DNA of 64,000 bases, from assembly GCF_000315915.1 (NCBI RefSeq), contig NC_020188.1, forward strand, positions 79,501 through 143,500, read 5' to 3'. Source of the DNA: Henningerozyma blattae CBS 6284 (lineage: Eukaryota > Ascomycota > Saccharomycetes > Saccharomycetales > Saccharomycetaceae). Below are positions 51,840 to 62,534 of the stretch, in pieces (within the stretch, counting starts at the first letter, position 1; each line of letters begins with the position of its first letter). The position numbers were made by a program, and so were the translations under genes. The notes beneath the pieces were generated by a model. The model did not search any database. It was not told the DNA's origin and saw only the letters and a program-made list of their open reading frames with translations.

Positions 51840-52329
51840 CAATAATGTAAACTTCCAGAGGAATGAAAATTTCCAACAGTTTCTTACGCTTTTGATATTT
51901 GTATTTTATATGGCGAGCAATTTTATGCAAATAATTAAAATTTTATCTACATTATATAGATCATTCACTACATATATTTATAAACCTTATGCATATTAAT
52001 AATCATATTTTTATTTTTTTTTCAATCCTTTCATCAATTGGCTTAGATTTTAAGAATTCTGTTATAGGTAATAATTATTGATTATAAGGCGCTACCATTT
52101 TAGTTTTAAAAAAAGGAATGGTCAGCGTCACATGGCAGTGGGCACGTGATTGAAATTTGGAGAATAAAAAAATCGAAAAAATTTTGCGATGCGATGCGAT
52201 GAGAGAAAAGAAAAGTATTTTTTGAACTTGTTGTGCGTTACTTTATTGTTGGGTTGCAGCTACTTTTGAGATTTGTGTTAATTAACGGATTAAAAGAATT
52301 ATAATCCTGGGTACTCTACTATAGAAAAT
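51840..52329. promoter_or_regulatory. KAP123 promoter with Cbf1-type boxes
   Basis: 490 bases between SWI4 and KAP123. GTCACATG (52127-52134) and CACGTGAT (52143-52150, ATCACGTG on the minus strand) both match RTCACRTG and lie just upstream of the RRPE/PAC pair. Neither is followed by centromere elements II and III. Confidence 0.65.
52175..52203 (+). promoter_or_regulatory. RRPE and PAC elements of KAP123
   Basis: GAAAAAATTTT (52175-52185, RRPE-like) is followed by GCGATGCGATGCGATGAG, which ends in a PAC core GCGATGAG (52196-52203). The pair sits 127-155 bases upstream of the start codon, the usual spacing in ribosome-biogenesis promoters. KAP123 imports ribosomal proteins, so the class fits. 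Confidence 0.8.
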
Positions 52330-55300
52330 ATGGATCAACAATTTTTGTCCCAACTGGAACAAACATTAGGCGCTATTGTTCAACCAAACTCAGCCGGGTT
52401 GAAAGAAGCTACTAAAACTTTGCAAAACCAATTTTATAAACAAGCATCAACTGTTCCTGCTTTAATTCACATTTTACAAAACAGTCAAGATGATGCGTTA
52501 AAACAACTGTCAGGTGTAGAAGCAAGAAAGTTGATTCCAAAGTTCTGGAAAGATTTAGACACTGAAGTTAAAAATCAAATTAAGAGTAGCTTACTACAAA
52601 CTAGTTTCTCAGAACCAAAGGAAATAGTTCGTCATGCTAATGCTCGTGTTATTGCTGCAATTGGTACTGAAGAATTGGAAGCACAACAATGGCCTGATTT
52701 AATTCCAAATTTGATCCAAGCTGCCTCGGGCGAAGATGCCACTACTAGACAGACCTCCACGTTTATTTTATTGTCATTACTAGAAGACTATACCCCGAGT
52801 TTAATGGCCTATATTGATGATTTCTTAAACTTATTTGGTCAATTGATAAATGATTCTGCATCTTTGGAAACTAGATCATTGGCTGCTCAATCTTTAAACC
52901 ATGTTTCAGGTTTGATAGAAGAACAAGATCAAATTAATCCACAGCAGGCTTCTAAATTTGCTTCTTTAGTTCCATCTGTCGTTGGAGTTTTAGATGCTGT
53001 TATCAAAGCTGATGATACTAGCAATACAAAAAAAATATTTAATTGCTTAAATGATTTCTTGTTGCTAGATTCTCAATTGACTGGCAATACCATTGGTGAT
53101 TTGGTCAAACTTTCATTACAAATTGCCTCCAATACCAATTTAGATGAAGATGTCAGGGTCTTTGCCTTACAATTTATAATTTCTGCCTTATCTTATCGTA
53201 GATCAAAGGTTTCTCAAGCTAAATTGGGCCCTGAAATTACTATGACTGCTTTAAAAGTTGCTTCTGAAGAAATTGATGTTGATGATGAACTAAATAACGA
53301 AGATGAAGCTGGTGAAAATGAAGAGAATACACCTTCATTAACTGCCATTAGATTATTGGCGTTTGCATCTTCTGAATTACCTCCATCTCAAGTTTCTTCT
53401 GTAATTATCGATAACTTATCTAACATGATGCAATCAACTAATCAGTTTGAAAGAAGATCAATCTTATTGGCAATATCTGTTGCTGTTACAGGCTCTCCTG
53501 ATTATATTTTAACTAATTTTGATAAAATTATTCCTGCCACAATCACAGGTTTAAAAGATACCGAACCGGTTGTGAAATTGGCTGCTTTGAAGTGTATTCA
53601 TCAATTAACATCAGATTTACAAGATGAAGTTGCAAAATTCCATGAACAATACTTGCCATTAATTATTGATATTATCGATTCTGCTAAATTTGTTGTTATT
53701 TATAATTATGCTACTGTTGCTCTTGATGGTCTATTAGAATTTATTGCCTATGAAGCCATTGCTAAATATTTGGAGCCTTTGATGAACAAGTTATTTTTTA
53801 TGTTACAAAATAATAACTCTTCAAAATTAAGATGTGCTGTAGTTTCTGCTATTGGATCTGCTGCTTTTGCTGCAGGTACTGCATTCACCCCATACTTTAA
53901 GAACAGTGTTCAATATTTAGAACAATTTATTCAAAACTGTTCCCAAATTGAAGGTATGTCCGAAGAAGATATCGAATTAAGAGCAATCACTTTTGAGAAT
54001 ATCTCAACTATGGCAAGGGCTGTCAGATCTGATGCTTTTGCCGAATTCGCAGAACCATTGGTGAACTCTGCTTATGAAGCTATCAAAACTGACTCTGCTA
54101 GATTAAGAGAATCAGGTTACGCATTTATTGCTAATCTATCTAAAGTTTATGGTGAAAACTTTGCTCCATTTTTAAAAACAGTATTACCCGAAATTTTCAA
54201 AACATTAGAATTAGATGAATATCAGTTTAACTTTGATGGTGATGCAGAAGATCTCGCCGCCTTTGCTGATGGTGCTACTGAAGAGGATTTGCAAAACAAG
54301 TTCACTGTGAATACTGGTATTGCTTATGAAAAAGAAGTTGCTGCAGCTGCGCTATCTGAATTAGCCTTGGGAACTAAACAAAATTTCTTACCTTACGTAG
54401 AGCAATCTATTAAGGTATTAGCTGAACAAGTTGATGAATCATACGGTTTAAAAGAAACTGCTTTAAGCACATTATGGAACATTGTTAAAGCCGTCTTTTT
54501 AGCCTCTAATATTGAGCCAGATAACTATCCAAAGGGGATCCCCTCAACATCATATGTTGATGCCAGTATTCTTGCCGTCATCCAGAATGTAAGAAGTGTT
54601 TCCATGACTAATTTAACCGAAGAATTCGAAACATCTATGGTGATTACTGTCTTAGAAGATTTTTCAAATATGATAAAACAATTTGGCCCAGTAATTATTA
54701 TGGATAACGGTGACTCATCAATGTTGGAAGCTTTATGTATGCAAGTTTTGAGCGTTTTAAAGGGCACACACACTTGTCAAACGATTGATCTTGAGGATGA
54801 TGTTCCAAAGGATGAAGATATGGATGCCTCTGAGACGGAAGCTACCTTATTAGATGTTGCTTTAGAAGTATTAGTTAGCTTATCCTATGCTTTAGCAGGT
54901 GATTTTGCTAAAATTTTCGAAAACTTTAAGCCAGTAATCTTACAATTATGCCAAGCCAAATCTAAAAATAAGAGATCATCTGCCGTCGGTGCTACCTCTG
55001 AAATTGCTTTAGGTATGAAGTCTCAAAATCCATTCATCCAAGAAATGCTAGAAACTTTACTAATACGTTTGACTACTGATAAATCGTTAGACGTTAGAGG
55101 TAATGCTGCATATGGTGTTGGTTTATTAGTTGAATATGCCTCCTTTGATACCTTATCTATTTATCCTCCAGTATTGAAAGCTTTGTACGAATTATTAAGT
55201 GCTGCTGACCAAAAGATTGCTTTAAGTACTGATGATGAATCTACTACTGAGATGATTGAACGTGCGTTTGCTAATGCTTGTGGTTGTGTCTCTAGAATGG

Positions 55301-55677
55301 CCTTAAAGAATGAGAGTGGTGTACCAGTTGACCAAGCTATTCCAGCGATGCTAGCACATTTACCATTAACAATTAGTTACGAAGAATACACCCCAATTTT
55401 TGAATTAATAATTAAATTATATCAATCTAATAGCAGCGCCGTCACAAATCACACTCCAAAAATCGTTGAATTTTTTGCAGCTGTTTTCCAAAAAGACAAT
55501 GAAAGAATCAAATTGGAGCAAGAGTCTACTTTAGGTAGAGAAGAAAATATGGAAAGATTGAAACAATTCCAGACAGATGAAATGAAAGTTAAAGTTGTCG
55601 AATTATTGAAATATTTAAATACCAATTTCAACGGCATTGTTGCTCAAAATAGCATCCTAGCTCCAATTGTTGCCTAG
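52330..55677 (+). CDS. KAP123: Kap123, importin-4-type karyopherin beta
   Basis: The 1115-residue product is nearly the S. cerevisiae length (1113) and matches closely along its whole extent. Examples are the N-terminal [16 protein letters not shown] and [14 protein letters not shown] HEAT repeats, the acidic loop [38 protein letters not shown] and the C-terminal [19 protein letters not shown]. It is a Ran-binding solenoid that imports ribosomal proteins and histones H3/H4 before assembly. Codon choice is more biased towards abundant-gene codons than in neighbouring regulators, fitting high expression. It lies between SWI4 and ALG3, where the YER track meets a YBL gene. Confidence 0.98.
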   Translation: MDQQFLSQLEQTLGAIVQPNSAGLKEATKTLQNQFYKQASTVPALIHILQNSQDDALKQLSGVEARKLIPKFWKDLDTEVKNQIKSSLLQTSFSEPKEIVRHANARVIAAIGTEELEAQQWPDLIPNLIQAASGEDATTRQTSTFILLSLLEDYTPSLMAYIDDFLNLFGQLINDSASLETRSLAAQSLNHVSGLIEEQDQINPQQASKFASLVPSVVGVLDAVIKADDTSNTKKIFNCLNDFLLLDSQLTGNTIGDLVKLSLQIASNTNLDEDVRVFALQFIISALSYRRSKVSQAKLGPEITMTALKVASEEIDVDDELNNEDEAGENEENTPSLTAIRLLAFASSELPPSQVSSVIIDNLSNMMQSTNQFERRSILLAISVAVTGSPDYILTNFDKIIPATITGLKDTEPVVKLAALKCIHQLTSDLQDEVAKFHEQYLPLIIDIIDSAKFVVIYNYATVALDGLLEFIAYEAIAKYLEPLMNKLFFMLQNNNSSKLRCAVVSAIGSAAFAAGTAFTPYFKNSVQYLEQFIQNCSQIEGMSEEDIELRAITFENISTMARAVRSDAFAEFAEPLVNSAYEAIKTDSARLRESGYAFIANLSKVYGENFAPFLKTVLPEIFKTLELDEYQFNFDGDAEDLAAFADGATEEDLQNKFTVNTGIAYEKEVAAAALSELALGTKQNFLPYVEQSIKVLAEQVDESYGLKETALSTLWNIVKAVFLASNIEPDNYPKGIPSTSYVDASILAVIQNVRSVSMTNLTEEFETSMVITVLEDFSNMIKQFGPVIIMDNGDSSMLEALCMQVLSVLKGTHTCQTIDLEDDVPKDEDMDASETEATLLDVALEVLVSLSYALAGDFAKIFENFKPVILQLCQAKSKNKRSSAVGATSEIALGMKSQNPFIQEMLETLLIRLTTDKSLDVRGNAAYGVGLLVEYASFDTLSIYPPVLKALYELLSAADQKIALSTDDESTTEMIERAFANACGCVSRMALKNESGVPVDQAIPAMLAHLPLTISYEEYTPIFELIIKLYQSNSSAVTNHTPKIVEFFAAVFQKDNERIKLEQESTLGREENMERLKQFQTDEMKVKVVELLKYLNTNFNGIVAQNSILAPIVA

Positions 55678-56100
55678 TGCATTTACATTTTTATGAGAAA
55701 TAGTATCTCTGACCTATCAGTCTAGCATTCATTCTGATTGATATTTCTTTCTCTAAGCATCCGCGTTTCTCCCAGCTTATAAGCATCTGTATTTTATTTA
55801 CGTTCCTATATGCTATATCTATAAATATACATATATATATTTGTTGTACTGAAATTTATATATTTTCACCAGTAAATTTTTCACAAACTTATTACACTAA
55901 TTTGAAAATATTTTTTTCAAAGAATTCACTAGTAGGTATATTTTTATTATTTTGACAACCTATTATTTTTACATTTCGAGGAACCCGAGGCTACTATAAT
56001 AATTCGTCCCAATAATTTCAAATTAAAATAAAGACAAAAAAAATATAGAAATATAAAAATACTTTTCTAAAACTTACCACAGAAAAATATCGATCTTATC
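55678..56100. other. Intergenic KAP123-ALG3
   Basis: 423 AT-rich bases holding the KAP123 3' region and the ALG3 promoter. I see no specific motif. Confidence 0.55.
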
Positions 56101-57480
56101 TTGATGCCTGTTAGCAATGATAGAGGAAATAAAACCAGTAATAATAGCGAGTTTAAGAGGCCTACTTTCACTCCCATACAAGATATTATTGCTGGGATTA
56201 AATATCTAATATTTAATAGTGAAGCAAACAAAATTGTAATCCCGGTTTTACTTCTTTTTGAATCTATATTTTTAAAGTTAATTATTAAAAATATTCCATA
56301 TACTGAAATCGATTATGAAGCCTATATGGAACAGATTGCAATGATTGAAATTGATCATAACTTAAATTATTTAGAAATTAGAGGCGGCACTGGGCCATTA
56401 GTTTATCCTGCTGGACATGTAATGCTATTTAAATTGATGCACACGCTAACTAATGGAATGGATAATATTAAGGAGGGACAAATAATCTTCAGGTATCTTT
56501 ATTTAGTCACATTATTGTTACAAATGTGTTGTTACTATATCTTAAATATTCCTCCATGGTGTGTTGTTTTGGCATGTATTTCCAAAAGGTTACATTCTAT
56601 TTATGTTTTAAGATTGTTTAATGACTGTTTTACGACCTTTTTTATGGTATTAACTATCTTTATCTTTTTGCTTTCTTCCAAGCAAAAATATTCAGATGCA
56701 AAAAAATTGTTTTTCACAATTTTAAGTTCAATTACTTATTCAATCGCGGTTAGTATCAAAATGAATGCATTATTATACTTTCCGGCTGTTATGATCTCAC
56801 TATACCTGATCAACGAGGGAAATCTGGCGAATACTATTTTGAACTTCTTAATAATGCTTATTTGGCAAATAATTGTAGCGTTACCATTTCTAAAAGAGTA
56901 TCCATATGAATACCTAAAAGGATCTTTTAATTTTGGAAGACAATTTATGTTTAAATGGAGTATTAATTGGCAATTCTTGGGGGGAAAACGTTTCCATGAT
57001 ATAAGATTTCATTACTTATTGTTATTTTGTCATATAATTATTATCTTAGTAATCCTGTTACGAGAATATCCAAGATTTTTTAAAGATTTATTAATCTCTG
57101 CAAAACACCCCTTTGGAAATTTGGATATGGCAGCATATCAGAAGAGGGAAATAATTTCATATACTCTAATAACCTTTAACTTTACTGGCATTATTTTCTC
57201 TAGATCGTTACACTACCAATTTCTATGCTGGTACCACTGGACTTTACCGATAATGATCTTCTGGTCTCAACTACCGATATACGTAGGGCCCATTTGGTAT
57301 ATTTTACACGAATATTGCTGGAATTCATACCCACCTAATACAAGATCTAGCACCCTTCTTATCTGCTTGAACATCTGGTTATTATTTTTAGTATTACTAT
57401 TCCGTAATAATATCCATCATTCTAAAGCTTTGAAAAGACACCATACTCAAGATATTACTGATCAGAAAAAGACTCAATGA
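56101..57480 (+). CDS. ALG3: Alg3, dolichyl-P-mannose alpha-1,3-mannosyltransferase
   Basis: The 459-residue product is a polytopic ER protein of glycosyltransferase family 58, matching S. cerevisiae Alg3 in length (458). Conserved segments are IPYTEIDYEAYMEQI (the luminal acidic loop), LEIRGGTGPLVYPAGHV, SKRLHSIYVLRLFNDCF, SIKMNALLYFPAVM and FSRSLHYQFLCWYHWTLP. It adds the first Dol-P-Man-dependent mannose to the Man5 lipid-linked oligosaccharide in the ER lumen, feeding N-glycosylation. The gene is on the plus strand here. Relative to the flanking YBL genes this is the reverse of the orientation expected from S. cerevisiae YBL082C. Confidence 0.96.
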   Translation: MMPVSNDRGNKTSNNSEFKRPTFTPIQDIIAGIKYLIFNSEANKIVIPVLLLFESIFLKLIIKNIPYTEIDYEAYMEQIAMIEIDHNLNYLEIRGGTGPLVYPAGHVMLFKLMHTLTNGMDNIKEGQIIFRYLYLVTLLLQMCCYYILNIPPWCVVLACISKRLHSIYVLRLFNDCFTTFFMVLTIFIFLLSSKQKYSDAKKLFFTILSSITYSIAVSIKMNALLYFPAVMISLYLINEGNLANTILNFLIMLIWQIIVALPFLKEYPYEYLKGSFNFGRQFMFKWSINWQFLGGKRFHDIRFHYLLLFCHIIIILVILLREYPRFFKDLLISAKHPFGNLDMAAYQKREIISYTLITFNFTGIIFSRSLHYQFLCWYHWTLPIMIFWSQLPIYVGPIWYILHEYCWNSYPPNTRSSTLLICLNIWLLFLVLLFRNNIHHSKALKRHHTQDITDQKKTQ

Positions 57481-58091
57481 GAAATAGGTGTAAGGCTAAC
57501 AGATTGACAGTGTTTTCTACCAGCTATGATACAGTTTGATGTCTCACCTGTTGTTTATTATTTGTGGTATATTGGGATACATATTATGCATTTAAATGTA
57601 TTACCTTAGTAAATAGTATTTACATAAATATATATATGTCATTTAATTATTTCTAATCGTCAATTATTTTAAAATGTCACTAATTCTATTTTTATTAGCT
57701 GTAAAAAATATCCACGATTTAGTAAAAAATATTTAGTTACTTTTTCTGTATTTTCAAAATGATAATTTGAAAAAATCAAATAATGAGATTCTCAAAATAT
57801 AAAAAATAAATCTGAAAACTAAAATTTCTAAAAAGCTAGACAAAAATCATATCTCTACTACACAAGTTCTAGTTCTAACTCAAAACATATCCATCAAAGC
57901 TCTTTAGAACAAATACTACTCACCATATATGAATAGCATTTATTAGTTCGACTAATATTTCTTCGAAAAAACACCGATTAATTTATCGATAAATAAGAAA
58001 GAAAAACAGCCAGTTTAACAGTTACATACTTAAAGTTTCTATAGTAAATTTTATTTGGCAAAGTTTATAGCATAATCAAGAGAAGTAAAAT
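57481..58091. other. Intergenic ALG3-FLO8, FLO8 promoter
   Basis: 611 AT-rich bases with no gene. The short span contrasts with the long FLO8 regulatory regions of some yeasts. I recognise no motif in it. Confidence 0.5.
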
Positions 58092-61000
58092 ATGTCTATA
58101 AGATCTAATTCGATAGAATCAGTTTCAAACAAGGAAGGCTCTGATTCGGGGATAATAAGTGCTTCTTCATCAAATAACAATATAACTTCAAGTAAGATTT
58201 CAAATTCGTGCCCTAGTCCTAGCTCTATTTCTAACAATACTGCGAACTCATCTGATAATGTTAGTGATATACGTAATTCTACTTTCAATGATACTTCTAA
58301 CCCTCTTTTGAACAACCATATCCCTTCTAATACAAATTCCGAATCTTATAATAATAACAATAAGCCTAGTTCCAATGAGCATAATATTGACATAATCGAA
58401 AACCATACTGCCTCTAATACTACTACTCCTGCTAATACCACTACCACCACTGCTACTACTGCTACTATCATTACTGCTGCTACTACTGCTAATAATAATA
58501 ATAATAATATTGATAATAATGATAATGATAATAATAATAATAGTAATAATAGTAGTAATAATAATAATAATACTGCTAAAAATGATAATACTAAGGAGGA
58601 AAATTCTAAATCTAATAGTGTTTCTATCTCCAACCCCAATTCTAAAGATGGCATAACTGTAGAATCTAATTCTAACCTTATCCCTAAGCTAACTGACATA
58701 ACTAACCCTAGTGATACTCCCACATCTACTTGTAATGGCTGTATTATTCCACGCTCTAAAGATAATGTTCATTTTGTTACTGATGATAAATCTGGTACAA
58801 ATTTCAATTCTAATGGTAATGTTGACACTAATTCTAATTCTAATACTAATTCTGCCGATAAGATCGAATCAAATTCTAATTATAACTCCAGTGAAAAAGT
58901 TGACTCAAATCATCAAATCGAATGCTACACTAATCTGAACTCTGATACAAATGCTAATTCTGCTTTTCACTCTGACTCTAACTCTAACTCTAACGCTAAT
59001 ATTAATTGTAATTATAATTGTAATTCTAACCCTAAAACTAATGAAAATTATGATGATACCTATCCTTCTAATTCTAATGGTAACGATTCCTTTAATTCTA
59101 ATTCTAATTCTAATTCCAACTCTAATGAAGACTCTAATTGTGATGATATTACTTCGTCTCATTTTCATGACTTTTTAAATCCCATCTCCAATCGTGCTAC
59201 TGATTCTAATTCTTATATGGATACTAATATATATACAACAGCCAGCTACCCAAATAATGATACAAATATAGATATGAACATGAATTTAAATATTCATGCC
59301 TCAGTTCCATTCCCATCGATTACAGGGCCTTCTACTTCTTTCAAATATTTGAAAGAAGAATCAAATTTGAAAAAAACAGCGGCGATAAATCAAGATGGAG
59401 AAGGATTAGAACGGTTAAATGCATATATATATGATTTTTTAGTTAAGTCTAATCTTAAAAAAACCGCCATAGAATTTGCCAAAGAATGCGATATCAACGA
59501 TAAAGGAAATAAGCCTTCAATAAATGATACCGACGCAGACCCAAACCAAGCTATTAATATTTCTTTTGACCCTAATAACAATAATATGTTTGAATCAAAC
59601 ACCGAAAAATTATTAACGAAAAATACTAAATCAAATTCAACTTCTACTATCAGCCCTATCGCTAATTTTAACGATCGAGATAATAAGAAAATAAATATTA
59701 ATGAAAATAATTACCTTTCTCCAAATTTTGACTCAAATGATGTTCTTAAATCTGAGCCACCTACTTTCACTCCAGAAAATAATACTGCAAGTAGGTTTTT
59801 TATTGAATGGTGGCAAATATTTTGGGATTTGTTCAATGCTAAAACTCATGGTAGTGGGTCAAATCAAGCACTTCAATATTTTCAAATTCTAACGCAACAA
59901 AAACGACAAGAACATGTATACAAAGGACTCCTAGCTCATACTGCAAGAACACAGCATATGGCAGAACAAAGGGGTGATTATAACGAAGATATCATGGATC
60001 CGTTAATGTTCGCCAATTTAGTTGCCAAGACATCGGCAGGATTGCCTTTTTTAACTCCAATAGATAAACAATTAATAAATATACATCCTAACTTCCATCA
60101 ATATCAAACTCAACCTATGGCTCAACAAGAGCTTGTGCAACGGTACCCAATGCCGCTATCTCCGCAACAAATGTATTATCACCAGGAGACACAGCAAGAA
60201 TTGAAGCAGAAATTAGAGAATCAGATGCAACAACAATCAGTATATGAACCTTCTGCCAAATTATTTTCTAATTCTCAATGCCAAATGGGCAAATCAACCT
60301 CACAGCAATCAAATAAATTCCATCCACAACAACGCCATGGACATCGACCAAAGGCTACAAAATCTGATCCTTTAAATTCTGATCTTAAACCATCCAATAC
60401 GGATTCTGAATCTTTTAGTATCTCATTATCCGATTCAAAACTTAGAACAACTCATACATCTTCCAGTCAGCAACCAGATCATCCATCATTTGAAAGGAAA
60501 GTAGATGAAAAGCCTGTAACTCAATATTCTCTAACTTCAAAAAGAGGCTCTGCTTTGGCTCTGGATAAACCGAATAAAATATCTCATCAAGGTCAATCGC
60601 TACAAAATCAATTTCAACAACTGAACCAGGAGCAGCAGCTTCAAATTCAGGAACAATTGAGCCAGAACCAACATTCTAACCTACCATCGTATCTACCTGG
60701 CACTCAAACTCCACAAATGAAATTTAAGCAACTTCAAGATAACATGAACATTCAAACTTCTCCCCAAGATGTATTACACAGTACTACTTCACTTGTGGGA
60801 ATCCCATACGCAAATGGGATTAATTTTCAAGTTTCCGAATTGCCAATGCTTAGCTATAACCAGCCAAGCATATCGCAGAATCAAGAGGTTAACAATTCTC
60901 AATTTTATACAAATCAAAGTAGCCGCGACTCACCACTTGATTCCAAAGATTCAAAACTTCAAACTGTCGGGGTTACATATTCCAAAGATCCAGAGGATCA

Positions 61001-62534
61001 AGACTCACCAGATAGCAACCTTTCTAAACTAACCTCTAATTCTAATCATCGTCCAAGTTGTGCATCACCTCCCGAAGACACCAAGATTTCAAACGTTTCA
61101 GTCTCAAATACCTCTCCCACCGCAATAGAAAATAATTTGCAGTTTACTAATTCTTCAGATTCTAGTAGGAAAAATTCATATATTGAGAAACCAAAATTGA
61201 CAAAACAGACACCTCAACATAGACAATCTCTCAAAAGCAAGAGAACTATTTCTAACAAGCAGCTTGGAGCTGAATCATCCACGGGGAACACATCTTCTTC
61301 TCTACCATCTACAACTAATACTGTAACTAGTACTAACACAGTCACTTCTTCTGAGCCAAGGGCTAATGTTTCGTTTAATAATCTTCGTTCGATTAACAAG
61401 CTGGAACGCAATAATTCAGAGCCTAGTACAACAGTGCACACAGTTGATTCACAGAAACTAAAAATAACCAAAGATGATAGCAGCATAATCACCGTAAAAC
61501 CTTCCTCATCATATAATTCTAAAAAATCTGGCCAGCTGACGTCGAAACACACAACTTTACGTCCAAAATCTACTAATTCTTACTTACCCCTTTCTAATAT
61601 ATCACCACAAATGCTTCCATCCGGAACTTTCCCTTACCAGCATTCTTCAGATTGGGTGCAAACACCATTGTCTGCTCTTCCTTCTTCAGCACCTCACGAA
61701 ACATTTCATGATATGGCTCAGCGAGTATTTTCTTCATCTGCGCCTGCCACACCCTTGGACGGAATTCTATATTCAAGTGGTAATACACATGTAACAAATA
61801 CAATTGGTCCGAAAAGTACAGGGAGTTCGTTAACTACTGTTGCTGAAGGCACATTCACAACTCCAGTTAATGAAATCATAACTATTCCTCCTCATTCAAC
61901 TAGTGAAGGCGGAAAAAGAGTCAGTAAGAAAAAGAAGAGGTCTAAGAAAACTGTTATGGCAAATACTTCCATCTCTACTATGGAAGACCTACAACAGCAA
62001 TTTCAAAATCAGTTCAAAAGTAAATCCAATAAAAGTAAAAATACCCCTTCCGCTTCATCTTTACCCGATAATTTTGGGGATTGTTTACCTTTAGATGATG
62101 AACAACGACAACAACAATCCAATTCATTTTATCCAACTGCAAGCGTAGTGCAATCACTGTATCAAAGTGGTGATAATATTAAAAGCCCATCAACTACAAA
62201 TTTTAATGCAAATGAATTTAATAGCATTAACTTATCATCACAGGGCAATGATCCCATTTTCACAGAGGAATCATATGGTCTCCAGAATGACCAAGGTTCT
62301 ATGTTTACTATGCAGAATATTATAAATGAAAATACTCAAGAAACTTCAAAATTAAGCAAAGAACAAAACTTAGATTCAATAGAATCTAAAAAAACAACAG
62401 AAAAATTAAATTCTGGGAGAATGTCCAAAGATTCAAATAATGCAAACTCTAAACTTGATAATATAGAGACAGCACTTGGTCTGGAATTGTTAGATCCTAG
62501 CTCAAACGATTTTACTTTTCTCAATTGGCATTAA
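58092..62534 (+). CDS. FLO8: Flo8-type LisH transcription factor, greatly expanded
   Basis: The 1480-residue product has a LisH domain at about residues 438-470 (ERLNAYIYDFLVKSNLKKTA). The Flo8 block appears near 560-640 (FIEWWQIFWDLFNAKTHGSG, QALQYFQIL, LLAHTARTQHMAEQRG). The C-terminal end NDFTFLNWH corresponds to NDFNFINWEG of S. cerevisiae Flo8. S. cerevisiae Flo8 is 799 residues. Here about 430 residues of Asn/Ser/Thr low complexity precede LisH, an 80-residue insert separates LisH from the next block, and the Gln-rich middle is longer. Flo8 works downstream of PKA to activate flocculin and adhesin genes, invasive growth and glucoamylase genes, often with Mss11. It follows KAP123 as YER109C follows YER110C, with ALG3 from the other track in between. 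Confidence 0.93.
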   Translation: MSIRSNSIESVSNKEGSDSGIISASSSNNNITSSKISNSCPSPSSISNNTANSSDNVSDIRNSTFNDTSNPLLNNHIPSNTNSESYNNNNKPSSNEHNIDIIENHTASNTTTPANTTTTTATTATIITAATTANNNNNNIDNNDNDNNNNSNNSSNNNNNTAKNDNTKEENSKSNSVSISNPNSKDGITVESNSNLIPKLTDITNPSDTPTSTCNGCIIPRSKDNVHFVTDDKSGTNFNSNGNVDTNSNSNTNSADKIESNSNYNSSEKVDSNHQIECYTNLNSDTNANSAFHSDSNSNSNANINCNYNCNSNPKTNENYDDTYPSNSNGNDSFNSNSNSNSNSNEDSNCDDITSSHFHDFLNPISNRATDSNSYMDTNIYTTASYPNNDTNIDMNMNLNIHASVPFPSITGPSTSFKYLKEESNLKKTAAINQDGEGLERLNAYIYDFLVKSNLKKTAIEFAKECDINDKGNKPSINDTDADPNQAINISFDPNNNNMFESNTEKLLTKNTKSNSTSTISPIANFNDRDNKKININENNYLSPNFDSNDVLKSEPPTFTPENNTASRFFIEWWQIFWDLFNAKTHGSGSNQALQYFQILTQQKRQEHVYKGLLAHTARTQHMAEQRGDYNEDIMDPLMFANLVAKTSAGLPFLTPIDKQLINIHPNFHQYQTQPMAQQELVQRYPMPLSPQQMYYHQETQQELKQKLENQMQQQSVYEPSAKLFSNSQCQMGKSTSQQSNKFHPQQRHGHRPKATKSDPLNSDLKPSNTDSESFSISLSDSKLRTTHTSSSQQPDHPSFERKVDEKPVTQYSLTSKRGSALALDKPNKISHQGQSLQNQFQQLNQEQQLQIQEQLSQNQHSNLPSYLPGTQTPQMKFKQLQDNMNIQTSPQDVLHSTTSLVGIPYANGINFQVSELPMLSYNQPSISQNQEVNNSQFYTNQSSRDSPLDSKDSKLQTVGVTYSKDPEDQDSPDSNLSKLTSNSNHRPSCASPPEDTKISNVSVSNTSPTAIENNLQFTNSSDSSRKNSYIEKPKLTKQTPQHRQSLKSKRTISNKQLGAESSTGNTSSSLPSTTNTVTSTNTVTSSEPRANVSFNNLRSINKLERNNSEPSTTVHTVDSQKLKITKDDSSIITVKPSSSYNSKKSGQLTSKHTTLRPKSTNSYLPLSNISPQMLPSGTFPYQHSSDWVQTPLSALPSSAPHETFHDMAQRVFSSSAPATPLDGILYSSGNTHVTNTIGPKSTGSSLTTVAEGTFTTPVNEIITIPPHSTSEGGKRVSKKKKRSKKTVMANTSISTMEDLQQQFQNQFKSKSNKSKNTPSASSLPDNFGDCLPLDDEQRQQQSNSFYPTASVVQSLYQSGDNIKSPSTTNFNANEFNSINLSSQGNDPIFTEESYGLQNDQGSMFTMQNIINENTQETSKLSKEQNLDSIESKKTTEKLNSGRMSKDSNNANSKLDNIETALGLELLDPSSNDFTFLNWH
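58806..59145 (+). repeat. Degenerate TCTAAT/AATTCT hexamer repeat tracts in FLO8
   Basis: Runs of TCTAAT-type hexamers encode alternating Asn-Ser (for example NSNSNSNSNSNE). Similar NSN tracts occur in the BOI gene from a TTCAAA hexamer. These are expandable coding microsatellites in the disordered N-terminus. Confidence 0.8.
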
